A DNA stretch of 64,000 nucleotides from an uncultured Coriobacteriales bacterium (GTDB lineage Bacteria; Actinomycetota; Coriobacteriia; Coriobacteriales; UMGS124). Location: the NCBI GenBank assembly GCA_934654475.1, contig CAKUFZ010000008.1, positions 23,700-87,699 on the forward strand, in the 5' to 3' direction. Within the stretch, counting starts at the first letter, position 1; the number at the start of each line of letters is the position of its first letter. The position numbers and the translations under genes are program-made. This document shows, one piece after another, positions 8,590 through 17,436 of the stretch. The notes under the pieces are model-generated. The model was not told the origin of the DNA. It did no database searches and saw only the letters and a program-made list of their open reading frames with translations.

Positions 8590-10284
8590 CTATGATTGAA
8601 TAGCTTTGACAAGATAATGGGATTTGCTACCCTGTCCGGCTGCCATAAGCTCCTCTTTTGCAACCAGTTTTTGAAGTAGGCGATAAGCCTGCTTTCTGTT
8701 GATGTGCAAGAGGTTCTCCACATCACGCGTGGCGATTTTCCCTCCCTGTTCCCGTGCGAGTTTCATGACGAGTTCGGGATATCTGACTTTATCGATATCG
8801 GTCTGGAGTACAAAACTTTTCTCTTTGCCCGAACATCTATAGACATTTTTACTCAGTATATATGAACGAGGGCTATTGCCCCAAGCTTCAACCAAGCCTA
8901 TTTCGACGAGTGTCTCAAGAGTCGAGCGAGCCATTGTCTCGGTGAAGTTCAGCTGCTGGGCTAGTTGCGATGCCGTGAGCCGCCTTTGGTTCTTCAACGC
9001 ATCAAGTACGAGTAAGGAGCGTAAAGACAGTGCCCTACCGCTGCGCGCCTGCTCATCTTGTATCATTTGCATGAAGGGTTTGTCGGGCGCACTACGTGCG
9101 ATGAATACTTTGACGTATGTGGCTGTAGAGCCTGTGTAGTCTGGCAATGGGCGCCCGTAATACAAAGAACCCTCGAAGATACGGTCGACGCCTCGCCCTG
9201 TTTTCTCGGCAAGGCCAATGCGTTTGAGAGCACTCATGAGGCATTCGTTGCGACCATGGGGTTCAACGGTGAGAAGATTGTCTACAGTAACCCCTTCGAT
9301 AAACCCGCCAGGATTGGCGATGGTCAGCCCTTCGTTGTCGACAAGTACACGGACGCGGCCAAGCGTCGCATAGTCTCGATGGCCAAATGCATTGACCAAC
9401 GCTTCCCTGAATGCTCTCTTGTCGAACTGAGGTACAGACAGCCTGAACAAGCCGTCTTCATACTCTTCTTCGGGGTTCCAGGGATCAAGCATTTCGAACA
9501 TCTTCTCAATTGTATAGAGAAGTGGTTGATCGAAATCCTGGTTTATTCGGACTTCAGTTCCATCAAGAACTTGGAAAGTGGCACCTGCTGTTGGCATGCA
9601 TCGGCGAATGGCATCTTCTTTGCCGACGAGAAGCATGCCTGCTACCGTGGGGGTTGGTTTTCCATCCACAACAGTAGTCATGCGTAGAGAACTCAGGATT
9701 TCGTTGTCGGAAAGTTCAAGCAATGACTGGTCGGCGCCACGACTGCGGGATAGGATTTCACGCAGTCGAGTAATTTCCTCGGGACTAAAGTCATCGACGT
9801 TTGTGTCTGGAATGGGGAATGTTGAGTAGTCAAGCTGTCCAACGGTAGAAAGTCTAGTGATGATTTCATATGGATACATGGGCACGCTTTCAGGCGAGCC
9901 GTCAGCCTTCAAGCGCCGTCGCATTATCTTTCCGTCAGAGGAAGCGACGATACCGACAGATTTTGAGATTTCAATCAAGGCAATTTGGACGCCATGCTCG
10001 TCCGATTTGCCAGTGGCGTCCAGGTGTAAGACGGATATCCTGGCTGCTACGGGAGGGATTGTTTTGTTTGCAATCAGCGCTGCGAGTCTGATTACATCCT
10101 CGTGCTCTTTATGAAGGCCTGTTGGAACCCCGTTGTCCTCTACTCCGAGATAGATGGAACCCCCGTCGGTGTTGCAAAGCGCTACGACGGTATCGATGAG
10201 CTCGCTGTCTCGCAAGTGTTTCAAATCACTCTTGAATTCAACAGAGAGCGTTTCCTTTTCGGGAATCTCGCGTTGAGAAGCCAT
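8590..10284 (-). CDS. AlbA/Schlafen-type ATP-binding regulator with C-terminal winged helices
   Basis: 564 residues from an ATG at 10284, with GGAGGA about 10 nt upstream. The N-terminal part (ETLSVEFKSDL, then VVALCNTDGGSIYLGVEDNG) is the classic start of an AlbA_2 (Schlafen-like, divergent AAA-4) domain. The middle region (FDKRAFREALVNAFGHRDYA, TIANPGGFIEGV, GRNECLMSALKRIGLAEKTG, GVDRIFEGS) matches the helicase-like C-terminal part of this family. The end carries winged-helix-like segments (LTASQLAQQLNFTETMARST; IATRDVENLLHINRKQAYRL). Such proteins are usually regulators or accessory-element genes of uncertain function. It is divergent from tRNA-Gly across a 500-bp region full of palindromes that may be its operators. 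Confidence 0.8.
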   Translation of the reverse strand: MASQREIPEKETLSVEFKSDLKHLRDSELIDTVVALCNTDGGSIYLGVEDNGVPTGLHKEHEDVIRLAALIANKTIPPVAARISVLHLDATGKSDEHGVQIALIEISKSVGIVASSDGKIMRRRLKADGSPESVPMYPYEIITRLSTVGQLDYSTFPIPDTNVDDFSPEEITRLREILSRSRGADQSLLELSDNEILSSLRMTTVVDGKPTPTVAGMLLVGKEDAIRRCMPTAGATFQVLDGTEVRINQDFDQPLLYTIEKMFEMLDPWNPEEEYEDGLFRLSVPQFDKRAFREALVNAFGHRDYATLGRVRVLVDNEGLTIANPGGFIEGVTVDNLLTVEPHGRNECLMSALKRIGLAEKTGRGVDRIFEGSLYYGRPLPDYTGSTATYVKVFIARSAPDKPFMQMIQDEQARSGRALSLRSLLVLDALKNQRRLTASQLAQQLNFTETMARSTLETLVEIGLVEAWGNSPRSYILSKNVYRCSGKEKSFVLQTDIDKVRYPELVMKLAREQGGKIATRDVENLLHINRKQAYRLLQKLVAKEELMAAGQGSKSHYLVKAIQS

Positions 10285-10332
10285 GTGTGTCCTGTCCTCC
10301 AATTTTACTGTCAAGTGGATTCTAACAGACGA

Positions 10333-10393
10333 TTGGGACATTGAATGGGACATGTCCTATTAAGATTAGGACATGTCCCATTCAATGTCCCAA
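10333..10393. repeat. Long perfect palindrome, copy 1
   Basis: Two 27-nt arms (10333-10359 and 10367-10393) are perfect inverted copies around a 7-nt AT-rich centre. Each arm contains TGGGACATTGAATGGGACAT. It lies 49 bp upstream of the start at 10284. A shorter copy lies at 10649-10690. Confidence 0.85.
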
Positions 10394-10447
10394 AGACGCA
10401 TGAGACTTCTGGACGACTGGAATGATGGACATTTGGGGGCCAGCGCT

Positions 10448-10495
10448 GGGATAAGATTGTTGGCGATTTATCCCACCTTATCCCGGATTTATCCC
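10448..10495. promoter_or_regulatory. Cluster of TTATCCC boxes
   Basis: TTATCCC occurs at 10468, 10478 and 10489, and its inverse GGGATAA at 10448. The 10-11 bp spacing places the three direct copies on one face of the helix. This suggests cooperative binding of a regulator upstream of the AlbA-type gene. There is also a 9-bp direct repeat TGGTAGAGA at 10511 and 10526. Confidence 0.4.
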
Positions 10496-10648
10496 CCATT
10501 TTAGTCCTCTTGGTAGAGAAACCGCTGGTAGAGACGTCACGCGGAGTAGTCGATTTTGAGACGTTAATCCCACTTATGCGCCGATGCCGCGCCGGGGGAT
10601 GACGGGATTGGCCCAGTTTGAGCGACGCGGCATGGGCTGTGTGTTGGG

Positions 10649-10690
10649 ATTGGGACATTGAATGGGACATGTCCTATTCAATGTCCCAAT
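10649..10690. repeat. 42-bp palindrome, copy 2
   Basis: ATTGGGACATTGAA and TTCAATGTCCCAAT flank a centre with ACATGT. The two 21-nt halves are complementary apart from one G/A difference. It shares TGGGACATTGAATGGGACAT with the copy at 10333-10393. Confidence 0.85.
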
Positions 10691-10745
10691 CCTTTTCGAT
10701 GTCTTTGACGGTTTGGGTTGACAGATCCATGGCACGCCAAATGCA

Positions 10746-10779
10746 AAGAGGGCCAACTCCCTGGGGAGCCGGCCCTCTT
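10746..10779 (-). terminator. Terminator of tRNA-Gly
   Basis: On the minus strand AAGAGGGCC pairs with GGCCCTCTT, with a nested CTCCC/GGGAG pair in the loop, followed by TTTGCATTT. It begins 11 nt after the tRNA 3' end. Confidence 0.7.
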
Positions 10780-10789
10780 GAGTGTTCGA

Positions 10790-10864
10790 TGGAGCGGGCA
10801 ACGGGATTCGAACCCGCGAATACCAGCTTGGGAAGCTGGGGCCTTACCGCTTGGCGATGCCCGC
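10790..10864 (-). tRNA. tRNA-Gly (anticodon CCC)
   Basis: On the minus strand the acceptor arms GCGGGCA and TGCCCGC pair perfectly. The anticodon stem CCAGC/GCTGG encloses loop TTCCCAA, giving anticodon CCC. The T-arm CGGGTTCGAATCCCG and an encoded CCA are present. Confidence 0.96.
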
Positions 10865-11030
10865 ACAAGGCAAAGCATACCATACCTTTGCTCAGGTGAA
10901 CCCGTATCGTAGAAACAACCGCATTTTGCATCCATAACCCCCAAACGACCATCTCGTTGTCGTATCCTGGGCAGGTACCCTTTTGTTTTTAACCACCGCG
11001 CTATGTGCGGCACGAGCCCAGGGAGGACAT

Positions 11031-11474
11031 ATGCAAAAGAGCGAGATTCTGGAGCTTATCAAGGACGCGATGCGCGCCAAGGACAAGCCGCGCCTTTCCA
11101 TCCTGCGTCAGGTCAACGAGGAGTTCAAGAAGATCGAGGTCGACGAGCGTCGCGAGGTCACCGAGGCCGACGTCACCGCCTGCGTCAAGAAGCTCATCAA
11201 GATGACCTCCGAGACGTTGGAGTACTCCCGCAAGGCTGCCACCGACCCTGAGCGCACCGCGATGCTTGAAACGCAGGTCAAGGTGCTTGAGGAGCTGCTT
11301 CCCGCCCAGCTTTCGGGCGATGTGCTCGCAGCCCTCATCGACGAGATCTGCACGGCGGGCGGCTACACCTCCAAGAAGGAGATGGGCAAGGTCATGAAGG
11401 AGCTGGGAGAGCGTACCCAGGGCAACTTCGACAAGCCGTCTGCGGCCAAGATTCTCGGCGGCAAGCTTGCCTAG
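11031..11474 (+). CDS. yqeY: GatB/YqeY-domain protein
   Basis: 147 residues, the normal length for YqeY. The start at 11031 has GGGAGGA 4 nt upstream. The sequence is highly charged and helical (MQKSEILELIKDAMRAKDK, RLSILRQVNEEFKKIEVDER, LEELLPAQLSGDVLAALIDE, GGYTSKKEMGKVMKEL), matching the YqeY fold related to the tail domain of GatB. The family is implicated in tRNA-linked functions, but its exact role is unclear. Its last 8 bases overlap the start of the sortase gene. Confidence 0.9.
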   Translation: MQKSEILELIKDAMRAKDKPRLSILRQVNEEFKKIEVDERREVTEADVTACVKKLIKMTSETLEYSRKAATDPERTAMLETQVKVLEELLPAQLSGDVLAALIDEICTAGGYTSKKEMGKVMKELGERTQGNFDKPSAAKILGGKLA

Positions 11475-12609
11475 CCAGAGCGGCGGTGGGGACCGCAACC
11501 AGTTCAGCCGCTCGAATCCCCAGTATTACACGGCGCCGCGTTCCTCGGGTCGACTCTATGGCACTGATGAATTCACTCGTCAGCAACCGGTGCAGTCCTC
11601 GTACGCCTACGATGACGCGGGGTACGGCATGTCCGACGATGGCTACGGCCAGGCCCAGCAGCCCTATGGGTATGCCGAGTGCGGCCCGACCCAGCAGCAG
11701 GCCGCCGTCGGTTTCAACAGGGCGGCTTCGAGTCATTTCGCCTCATCGCAGCCTCCCGAGCCCCCGCGCAAGAAGAAGGGTTCGAAGGGCATGCTCGTGC
11801 TCGCGATCCTTCTCCTTGTGGTGGGCCTTGTAACCATCGGCATCGCCGTCAGCATGTACATGAACACGCAGGCCGAGTACGAGGTGGGCAACCAGGAGTA
11901 CGCCTCGCTTGTGGAGGAGGCTGTGGAGCAGGACCAGGTGAGCGGCACGCCCACGGTCGACTTCGCCGCCCTGACCTCTCAGAACCCTGAGATCGTGGGC
12001 TGGGTGCAGATTCCCGACACGCCGGTGAACTACCCGGTTGCCCAGCATTCCGACAACGACTGGTACCTTGAGCACACCTTCTTGGGCCAGTACAACCTCG
12101 CCGGTTCTGTGTTCATGGATTACCGCAGCTCCAGCGCGCTGACCGACCGCGTCACCGTCATGTACGGCCATCACCTCAAGAACGGCGCGATGTTCGCGCG
12201 CGTGGCCGACTACTCCGAACAGTCCGAACTCGACACCGTGCGCGAGGTGTACTACGTGACGGCCGACGGCACGCTCCATACGCTCATGCCGCTGTGCTCG
12301 CTTGTGGTGTCGGGCTATGACACGGACGTCCTGCAGTTCGATTTTGCCGACGACGCGAGCTTCCAGGCGTATGTGGAATCGCTCATTTCGCGGTCAAGCG
12401 CACGTGTTGCGGGTGCGACCTCTGCAGGCGTGTCCCACATCTATATACTTTCAACGTGCAGTTATGCAACGGACAACGAGCGTACCATGCTGGTATGCGT
12501 GGAGCGCGACAACTCCGTGCTCTCGCAGGACCAGACGTATCAGCAAGTCGCAGGCATCCAGTCCGCCGCCGACGAGGCAGCGGGCGTCTCAAACGACGGA
12601 GAGGCTTAA
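11467..12609 (+). CDS. srtB: Class B sortase
   Basis: 380 residues if translation begins at the TTG at 11467, which overlaps the yqeY stop. No strong ribosome site is visible, so coupling to yqeY or a later start is possible. The first about 100 residues are Gln/Tyr/Ser-rich and cytoplasmic. One membrane helix follows at about residues 109-135 (GMLVLAILLLVVGLVTIGIA). The catalytic domain has VMYGHHLKNGAMF (His235), ILSTCSY (Cys331) and ERTMLV (Arg339), the sortase triad in class B context. Sortases join surface proteins to peptidoglycan or pilins; no substrate with an obvious sorting signal is seen nearby. Confidence 0.85.
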   Translation: MPSQSGGGDRNQFSRSNPQYYTAPRSSGRLYGTDEFTRQQPVQSSYAYDDAGYGMSDDGYGQAQQPYGYAECGPTQQQAAVGFNRAASSHFASSQPPEPPRKKKGSKGMLVLAILLLVVGLVTIGIAVSMYMNTQAEYEVGNQEYASLVEEAVEQDQVSGTPTVDFAALTSQNPEIVGWVQIPDTPVNYPVAQHSDNDWYLEHTFLGQYNLAGSVFMDYRSSSALTDRVTVMYGHHLKNGAMFARVADYSEQSELDTVREVYYVTADGTLHTLMPLCSLVVSGYDTDVLQFDFADDASFQAYVESLISRSSARVAGATSAGVSHIYILSTCSYATDNERTMLVCVERDNSVLSQDQTYQQVAGIQSAADEAAGVSNDGEA

Positions 12610-12616
12610 AAGGAAC

Positions 12617-14152
12617 ATGTACCCCGCAGACGAGCTCGACGAACTGTTCGACCCCAACGCCCCGGCGGATCATCCTGAGGAGGAATGCGGCGTCTTCGGC
12701 GTGTGGGCACCGGGCAAGGACGTTGCCCGCATGACCTACTTTGCCCTGCACGCCCTGCAGCACCGCGGTCAGGAATCGGCCGGCATCGCCATCGGCGACG
12801 GCTCCACGGTGCTCGTGCGCAAGGACGAGGGCCTTGTGACCCAGGTGTTTTCCGACAGCGACATCGCCAGCCTCAAGGGCGACCTGGCCATCGGCCATGT
12901 GCGCTACGGCACGGCGGGCGGTCGCGGTTGGGCCGGCTCCCAGCCCCACCTGTCCACCATCGGCGACGTCATCATCGCCCTGGCGCACAACGGCACGCTC
13001 GTGAACTTCGACTCGCTGCGCCGTCAGCTCATCGACCTGGGCGTTCCCTTCATGAGCAACACCGACTCCGAGGTGGCCACGCGTCTCATCGGCTACTTCA
13101 CGCAGAACACGAGGCACATCCGCGAGGGCATCCGCTGCACGATGGAGCTGCTCGAGGGCGCCTATGCCATGGTGCTCATCAACGGCGAGTCGCTCTATGC
13201 CTTCCGCGACCCCAACGGCATCCGCCCGCTCGTGCTGGGCAAGCTGCCCAACGACGCCGGCTGGTGCGTGGCAAGCGAGACCTGCGCCTTCGACATCCTG
13301 GGTGCCGAGTTTGTGCGCGAGGTCGAGCCCGGCGAGGTGCTGCGCATCAACGCCGAGGGCCTCGTGAGCGAGCGTGCGGTGGCCCCGCGCAAGAAGGCCC
13401 TGTGCATCTTCGAGCATGTGTACTTCGCACGTCCCGACTCCGTCATGGACGGCGCCACCGTGCAGTCGATGCGCGTGAAGATGGGCGAGCAGCTGGCACG
13501 CGAGAGCGCCGTCGAGGCCGACCTCGTCATCGGCGTGCCTGACTCGGGCCTTCCTGGCGCCGAGGGCTTCTCCCGCGCCAGCGGCATCCCGTGCCGCACC
13601 GGCTTCGTGAAGAACCGCTACGTGGGCCGCACGTTCATCCAGCCCACGCAGGAGATGCGCGAGCTGGGCGTGCGCCTCAAGCTCAACCCCCTGTGCGAGA
13701 CCATCGAGGGCAAGCGCGTCGTCGTCGTGGACGACTCCATCGTGCGCGGCACCACCTCCAAGCAGATCGTGCGCATGCTGCGCGAGGCCGGCGCCACCGA
13801 GGTGCACATGCGCATCGTGAGCCCCGAGGTCAAGTGGCCTTGCTTCTACGGCATCGACACCGACACGCAGGACCAGCTCATCTCCGCCCGCAAGACCCCC
13901 GAGGAGGTCTGCGAGTGGATCGGTGCCGACAGCCTGGCGTTCTTGAGCGTCGAGGGTCTGCTTTCGTGCGTGCCTGAGGGCGGCTACTGCTGCTCGTGCT
14001 TCGACGGCGCCTATCCCGTCGAGATCCCGGCGGTGTTCTCGCAGGGCAAGTTCCTCGACGGTTACACCCCCAACAACCTGACCAAGGCTTCGGCAAACAG
14101 CCACCGCAGCGTGAGCGATGTCGCCCGCGAGATTGAAAAGGAGTACGAGTAA
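12617..14152 (+). CDS. purF: Amidophosphoribosyltransferase (PurF)
   Basis: 511 residues. The start at 12617 follows AAAAGGAAC. First step of purine synthesis: PRPP plus glutamine to phosphoribosylamine. A short propeptide precedes ECGVFGVW; Cys24 would become the N-terminal nucleophile after self-cleavage. The glutaminase half has LQHRGQESAGIA and GHVRYGTAGG. The phosphoribosyltransferase half has the PRPP loop VVVVDDSIVRGTTSKQIV. Cys-rich segments (CEWIGADSLAFLS, GGYCCSCFDG) resemble the FeS-ligand region of the Bacillus-type enzyme. It is the first gene of purF-purM-purN, with purM starting immediately after the stop. Confidence 0.97.
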   Translation: MYPADELDELFDPNAPADHPEEECGVFGVWAPGKDVARMTYFALHALQHRGQESAGIAIGDGSTVLVRKDEGLVTQVFSDSDIASLKGDLAIGHVRYGTAGGRGWAGSQPHLSTIGDVIIALAHNGTLVNFDSLRRQLIDLGVPFMSNTDSEVATRLIGYFTQNTRHIREGIRCTMELLEGAYAMVLINGESLYAFRDPNGIRPLVLGKLPNDAGWCVASETCAFDILGAEFVREVEPGEVLRINAEGLVSERAVAPRKKALCIFEHVYFARPDSVMDGATVQSMRVKMGEQLARESAVEADLVIGVPDSGLPGAEGFSRASGIPCRTGFVKNRYVGRTFIQPTQEMRELGVRLKLNPLCETIEGKRVVVVDDSIVRGTTSKQIVRMLREAGATEVHMRIVSPEVKWPCFYGIDTDTQDQLISARKTPEEVCEWIGADSLAFLSVEGLLSCVPEGGYCCSCFDGAYPVEIPAVFSQGKFLDGYTPNNLTKASANSHRSVSDVAREIEKEYE

Positions 14153-15211
14153 ATGGACAGCGCAAAGCAGCAGTTCACCTACAAGGACGCCGGCGTCGAC
14201 ACCACCGAGGGTGCCCGCGCGGTCGACGCCATCAAGGCGTGCGTCGCCACCACGAAGCGCCCCGAGGTCATCGGCGGCCTGGGTGGTTTCGGCGGCCTGT
14301 TCAGCGCCGCCAAGCTGAAGGACATGGCTGACCCCGTGCTCGTGAGCGGCACCGACGGCGTCGGCACGAAGCTGCGCCTGGCCCAGCTGTTCGACCGTCA
14401 TGAGACCGTGGGCATCGACCTGGTCGCCATGTGCGTCAACGACCTGCTCGCCTCGGGCGCCGAGCCCCTCTTCTTCCTCGACTATATCGCCATCGGCCAC
14501 ATCGAGGCCGAACACGTCGCCCAGATCGTGGGCGGCATCGCCGAGGGCTGCCGTCAGGCCGGCTGCGCCCTTGTGGGCGGCGAGATGGCCGAGCACCCCG
14601 GCGTCATGGCCAAGGACGACTACGACCTCGCCGGCTTCTGCGTGGGCGTCGTCGACCGCCCCAAGATGATCCTGCCCGAGATGGTGCAGGAGGGCGACGC
14701 CATCCTGGGCATCGCCTCTTCGGGCCTGCACTCCAACGGCTACTCGCTGGCCCGCCGCGTGCTCATCGACGAGAGCGCCGACCTTTCGCAGTACACCGCT
14801 CCCCAGGACCGCTTCGGCGGCGAGAGCCTGGTAGACGCGATGCTCAAGCCCACGCGCATCTACGTCAAGCCGATCCTCGGCCTGCTTGAGGCCGGTCTTC
14901 CCGTGCACGGTGTGGCCCACATCACCGGCGGCGGCATCACCGAGAACCTCAACCGCGTGCTTCCCGAGAACCTCGACGCCGAGGTCGAGTGGGGCACTTG
15001 GGACGTGCCCGCTGTGGTGCAGGCCGCTGTGGAGGCCGCCAACCTCTCCGACACCGAGGCATACCGCACGTTCAACATGGGCGTGGGCATGTGCGTGGTG
15101 TGCGACCCTGACGCGGTCGACGACATCGCCGAGTCGCTCACGGCTGCCGGCGAGACCGTCTTCCCCGTGGGCCGCATCGTCAAGGGTACCGGCCAGGTCA
15201 TCTACAAGTAA
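14153..15211 (+). CDS. purM: Phosphoribosylformylglycinamidine cyclo-ligase (PurM, AIR synthase)
   Basis: 352 residues; the ATG directly follows the purF stop, and GAAAAGGAG lies upstream. It forms aminoimidazole ribonucleotide with ATP. Recognisable text includes YKDAGVDTTEGARAVDAI, VLVSGTDGVGTKLRLAQLF, GIDLVAMCVNDLLASGAEPL, FLDYIAIGHIEAEHVAQIV, LVGGEMAEHPGVM, IASSGLHSNGYSLAR and HITGGGITENL. All are conserved PurM motifs of the ATP-grasp-like PurM fold. Cytoplasmic dimer. Confidence 0.97.
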   Translation: MDSAKQQFTYKDAGVDTTEGARAVDAIKACVATTKRPEVIGGLGGFGGLFSAAKLKDMADPVLVSGTDGVGTKLRLAQLFDRHETVGIDLVAMCVNDLLASGAEPLFFLDYIAIGHIEAEHVAQIVGGIAEGCRQAGCALVGGEMAEHPGVMAKDDYDLAGFCVGVVDRPKMILPEMVQEGDAILGIASSGLHSNGYSLARRVLIDESADLSQYTAPQDRFGGESLVDAMLKPTRIYVKPILGLLEAGLPVHGVAHITGGGITENLNRVLPENLDAEVEWGTWDVPAVVQAAVEAANLSDTEAYRTFNMGVGMCVVCDPDAVDDIAESLTAAGETVFPVGRIVKGTGQVIYK

Positions 15212-15222
15212 GGGGCATACCA

Positions 15223-15834
15223 GTGACTGTCAAGCTCGGCGTCCTTATCTCCGGTTCGGGCACGAACCTGCAGGCCATCATCGACCGCATCGCTGACGGG
15301 TCCCTTGATGCCAGCGTAGAGATCGTCATCGCGAGCCGCGAGAGCGCCTATGGCCTTAAGCGCGCCGCCCAGGCCAACATCCCCACGATGTCGCTCACGC
15401 CCGACCTGTACCGTGCCGACCCCATCGCGGCCGACGAGGTCATCGCCACCGCGCTGCTCGACCATGGTGTGGACTACGTCATCATGGCCGGTTACATGCG
15501 CATGGTGCGCGAGCCGCTGCTTGAGGCGTTCCCCAACCGCATCGTGAACCTGCATCCGGCCTTGCTGCCTGCCTTCAAGGGGGCCCATGCCATCCAGGAC
15601 GCCTACGAGCGCGGCGTGAAGGTGACGGGCGTCACGGTGCACTTTGCCAACGCCGACTACGACTGCGGCCCCATCATTGCCCAGCAGCCGGTCGTCGTGC
15701 GCGAGGGCATGACCTGTGACGAGCTCGAGGCTGCCATCCATGAGGTTGAGCACGAGCTGTACTCGGCCGTCATCCAGCTGCTTGCCGAGGACCGCGTGCA
15801 CGTGTGCCCCGACAACAAGGTGAAGATCGACTAG
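15223..15834 (+). CDS. purN: Phosphoribosylglycinamide formyltransferase (PurN)
   Basis: 203 residues from a GTG at 15223 (AAGGGG upstream), 11 bp after purM. It transfers a formyl group from 10-formyl-tetrahydrofolate to GAR. Motifs: VLISGSGTNLQAIIDRI (phosphate-binding loop), VIMAGYMRMV, RIVNLHPALLPAFKGAHA (catalytic Asn-His) and VTVHFANADYDCGPIIAQ (catalytic Asp). Length and motif order are normal. A terminator follows 22 bp after the stop and ends this three-gene operon. Confidence 0.96.
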   Translation: MTVKLGVLISGSGTNLQAIIDRIADGSLDASVEIVIASRESAYGLKRAAQANIPTMSLTPDLYRADPIAADEVIATALLDHGVDYVIMAGYMRMVREPLLEAFPNRIVNLHPALLPAFKGAHAIQDAYERGVKVTGVTVHFANADYDCGPIIAQQPVVVREGMTCDELEAAIHEVEHELYSAVIQLLAEDRVHVCPDNKVKID

Positions 15835-15856
15835 TTCTGCCTGCTTATAAGGTATG

Positions 15857-15892
15857 AAAAAAGCCCTGGGAACACCGTGTTCCCAGGGCTTT
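15857..15892. terminator. Bidirectional terminator between purN and the methyltransferase gene
   Basis: AAAAAGCCCTGGGAACA pairs with TGTTCCCAGGGCTTTT around a 3-nt loop. A-tract and T-tract on the two sides serve both converging genes. Confidence 0.9.
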
Positions 15893-15919
15893 TGGCGTAC
15901 TTAGGGGAGAATGGGCGAC

Positions 15920-17320
15920 TTAGCGCTTGCCGCCGCGCTCGTCCTTGTGGGAGTTGCGACGATGGCCGAACTGGTTGCGCGGCGCACGCTCAAGCAGCAC
16001 GACGTTCTCGACGTGGTCGGTGTGGGGGAACATGTCAACCGGGCAGATGCGCTTGATGCGGTAGCCGTTGTGCACGAGGTGCTTGATGTCGCGAATCTGC
16101 GTCTTGGGATCGCAGCTGATGTAGACGACGCGGCGCGGCCCCAGGCGGCTGAGGTTTGCCAGGAAGGCCTGGCTGGAGCCGGCGCGGGGCGGGTCCATGA
16201 ACACGACGTCGAGCTCCTCGCCGCGACGGGCCATGCGGGCGAACTCGCTGCCGGCGTCGGCAGCCACGAACGTGGCGTTCTCGATGCCGTTGATCTGGGC
16301 GTTGATCTCGGCGTCCTTCACAGCTTCGGCATTGCGCTCGATGCCGATGAGCTCGGCGCCGCTCGCCTTGGCTGCCACGATGCCGATGGTGCCTGTGCCG
16401 CAGTAGGCGTCGCCGATGCGGTCGGAGCTGCGCAGGTCGGCCATCTCGACGGCCAGCTCGTAGAGGGCCTCCGCGGCGATGGGGTTGGTCTGGTAGAACG
16501 AGCTCGAGGAGATGCGGAAGCGGCACCCGCACAGCTCATCCTCGATGTAGCCCGGGCCGAAGAGCACCTTCTCCTCCTTGCCCAGAATGACGCTCGTGCG
16601 CTCAGTGTTGGTGTTGAGCACGACCGTGGTAATCTCGGGGTGGGCGCTCAGGATGGCGTCGACGAACGCCTTAGGCAGCGTGGTTGCGTTGCACACGAGC
16701 GTGAGCATGATCTCGTCGGTGGCGTGGGCGATGCGCACGAGGGCGTAACGCACGGTGCCCGTGCAGGTCTTCTCGCTGTAGGGAGTCACGCCGTAATCGG
16801 GCATGAGGCGGGCGACCGTGCCGATGATGGGACGGGCGGCGGGATCCTCGACCATGCACTGCTTGCAGGGCACGATCCAGTGGCTGCCCTTCTCAAAGAT
16901 GCCCCAGCGCACGGTGGGGTTGCCGTTCTTGTCCTTGCCGGGAGCCAGGGGCAGCTGCACCTTGTTGCGGTAGCCGCGCGGGTCGATCATGCACATGAGC
17001 GGCTCGACCTCGACGGGGTAGTCGGCGAAGAGCTCCTCGATGTAGTCCTGCTTGCGCTCAAGCTGCATGTCGTAGGGCATGGCGAGCCACTCGCAGCCGC
17101 CGCAGCGCTCGGCAACGGGGCAGTGCACGGTCACGCGCTGGTCGAGCAGCTCGTGGTGGTCGTACTTCTCGGCCGGCTTTGCGGGCTCATCTTCCTCGTC
17201 GGCCCAGCGGTCGGCGCCCTCATTGTCCTCGAAGGGGAAGCCGTCGTCGAAGCCGCGGCCCTCGTCGTCGCTGGGAGGCTGCCAGTCGTAGCCGTAGTCG
17301 TCGTCAAATTCGTTACTCAT
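15920..17320 (-). CDS. RlmD/RumA-type RNA 5-methyluridine methyltransferase
   Basis: 466 residues from the ATG at 17320, with AAGGAAGAG upstream. The N-terminal about 50 residues are acidic and variable, with no clear TRAM domain. HCPVAERCGGCEW and CKQC supply the four Cys of an FeS cluster. The SAM-binding domain has IGDAYCGTGTIGIVAAKASG, GIERNAEAVKDAEINAQ and VFMDPPRAGSS. The catalytic Cys lies in VYISCDPKTQIRD, and the C-terminus has DMFPHTDHVENVVLLERA. It should methylate uridine C5 in 23S rRNA; which position cannot be told from sequence. It converges with purN and follows the small gene at 17437-17616. Confidence 0.9.
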   Translation of the reverse strand: MSNEFDDDYGYDWQPPSDDEGRGFDDGFPFEDNEGADRWADEEDEPAKPAEKYDHHELLDQRVTVHCPVAERCGGCEWLAMPYDMQLERKQDYIEELFADYPVEVEPLMCMIDPRGYRNKVQLPLAPGKDKNGNPTVRWGIFEKGSHWIVPCKQCMVEDPAARPIIGTVARLMPDYGVTPYSEKTCTGTVRYALVRIAHATDEIMLTLVCNATTLPKAFVDAILSAHPEITTVVLNTNTERTSVILGKEEKVLFGPGYIEDELCGCRFRISSSSFYQTNPIAAEALYELAVEMADLRSSDRIGDAYCGTGTIGIVAAKASGAELIGIERNAEAVKDAEINAQINGIENATFVAADAGSEFARMARRGEELDVVFMDPPRAGSSQAFLANLSRLGPRRVVYISCDPKTQIRDIKHLVHNGYRIKRICPVDMFPHTDHVENVVLLERAPRNQFGHRRNSHKDERGGKR

Positions 17321-17436
17321 ATGATTCTCTCTTCCTTTGGGCCGTGCACCCCGGCGTGCGACGGTCGTGTTCGACATGCGCGTGGAGCGCCTGCATGCGG
17401 CTTGCTCCGGGTTGGCCGTATGTTGGGTGCAGTGTA

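Noticed and set aside
12383..14920. 845-codon minus-strand frame across purF and purM
   Set aside because: Antisense shadow; the plus-strand genes are unambiguous purine enzymes.
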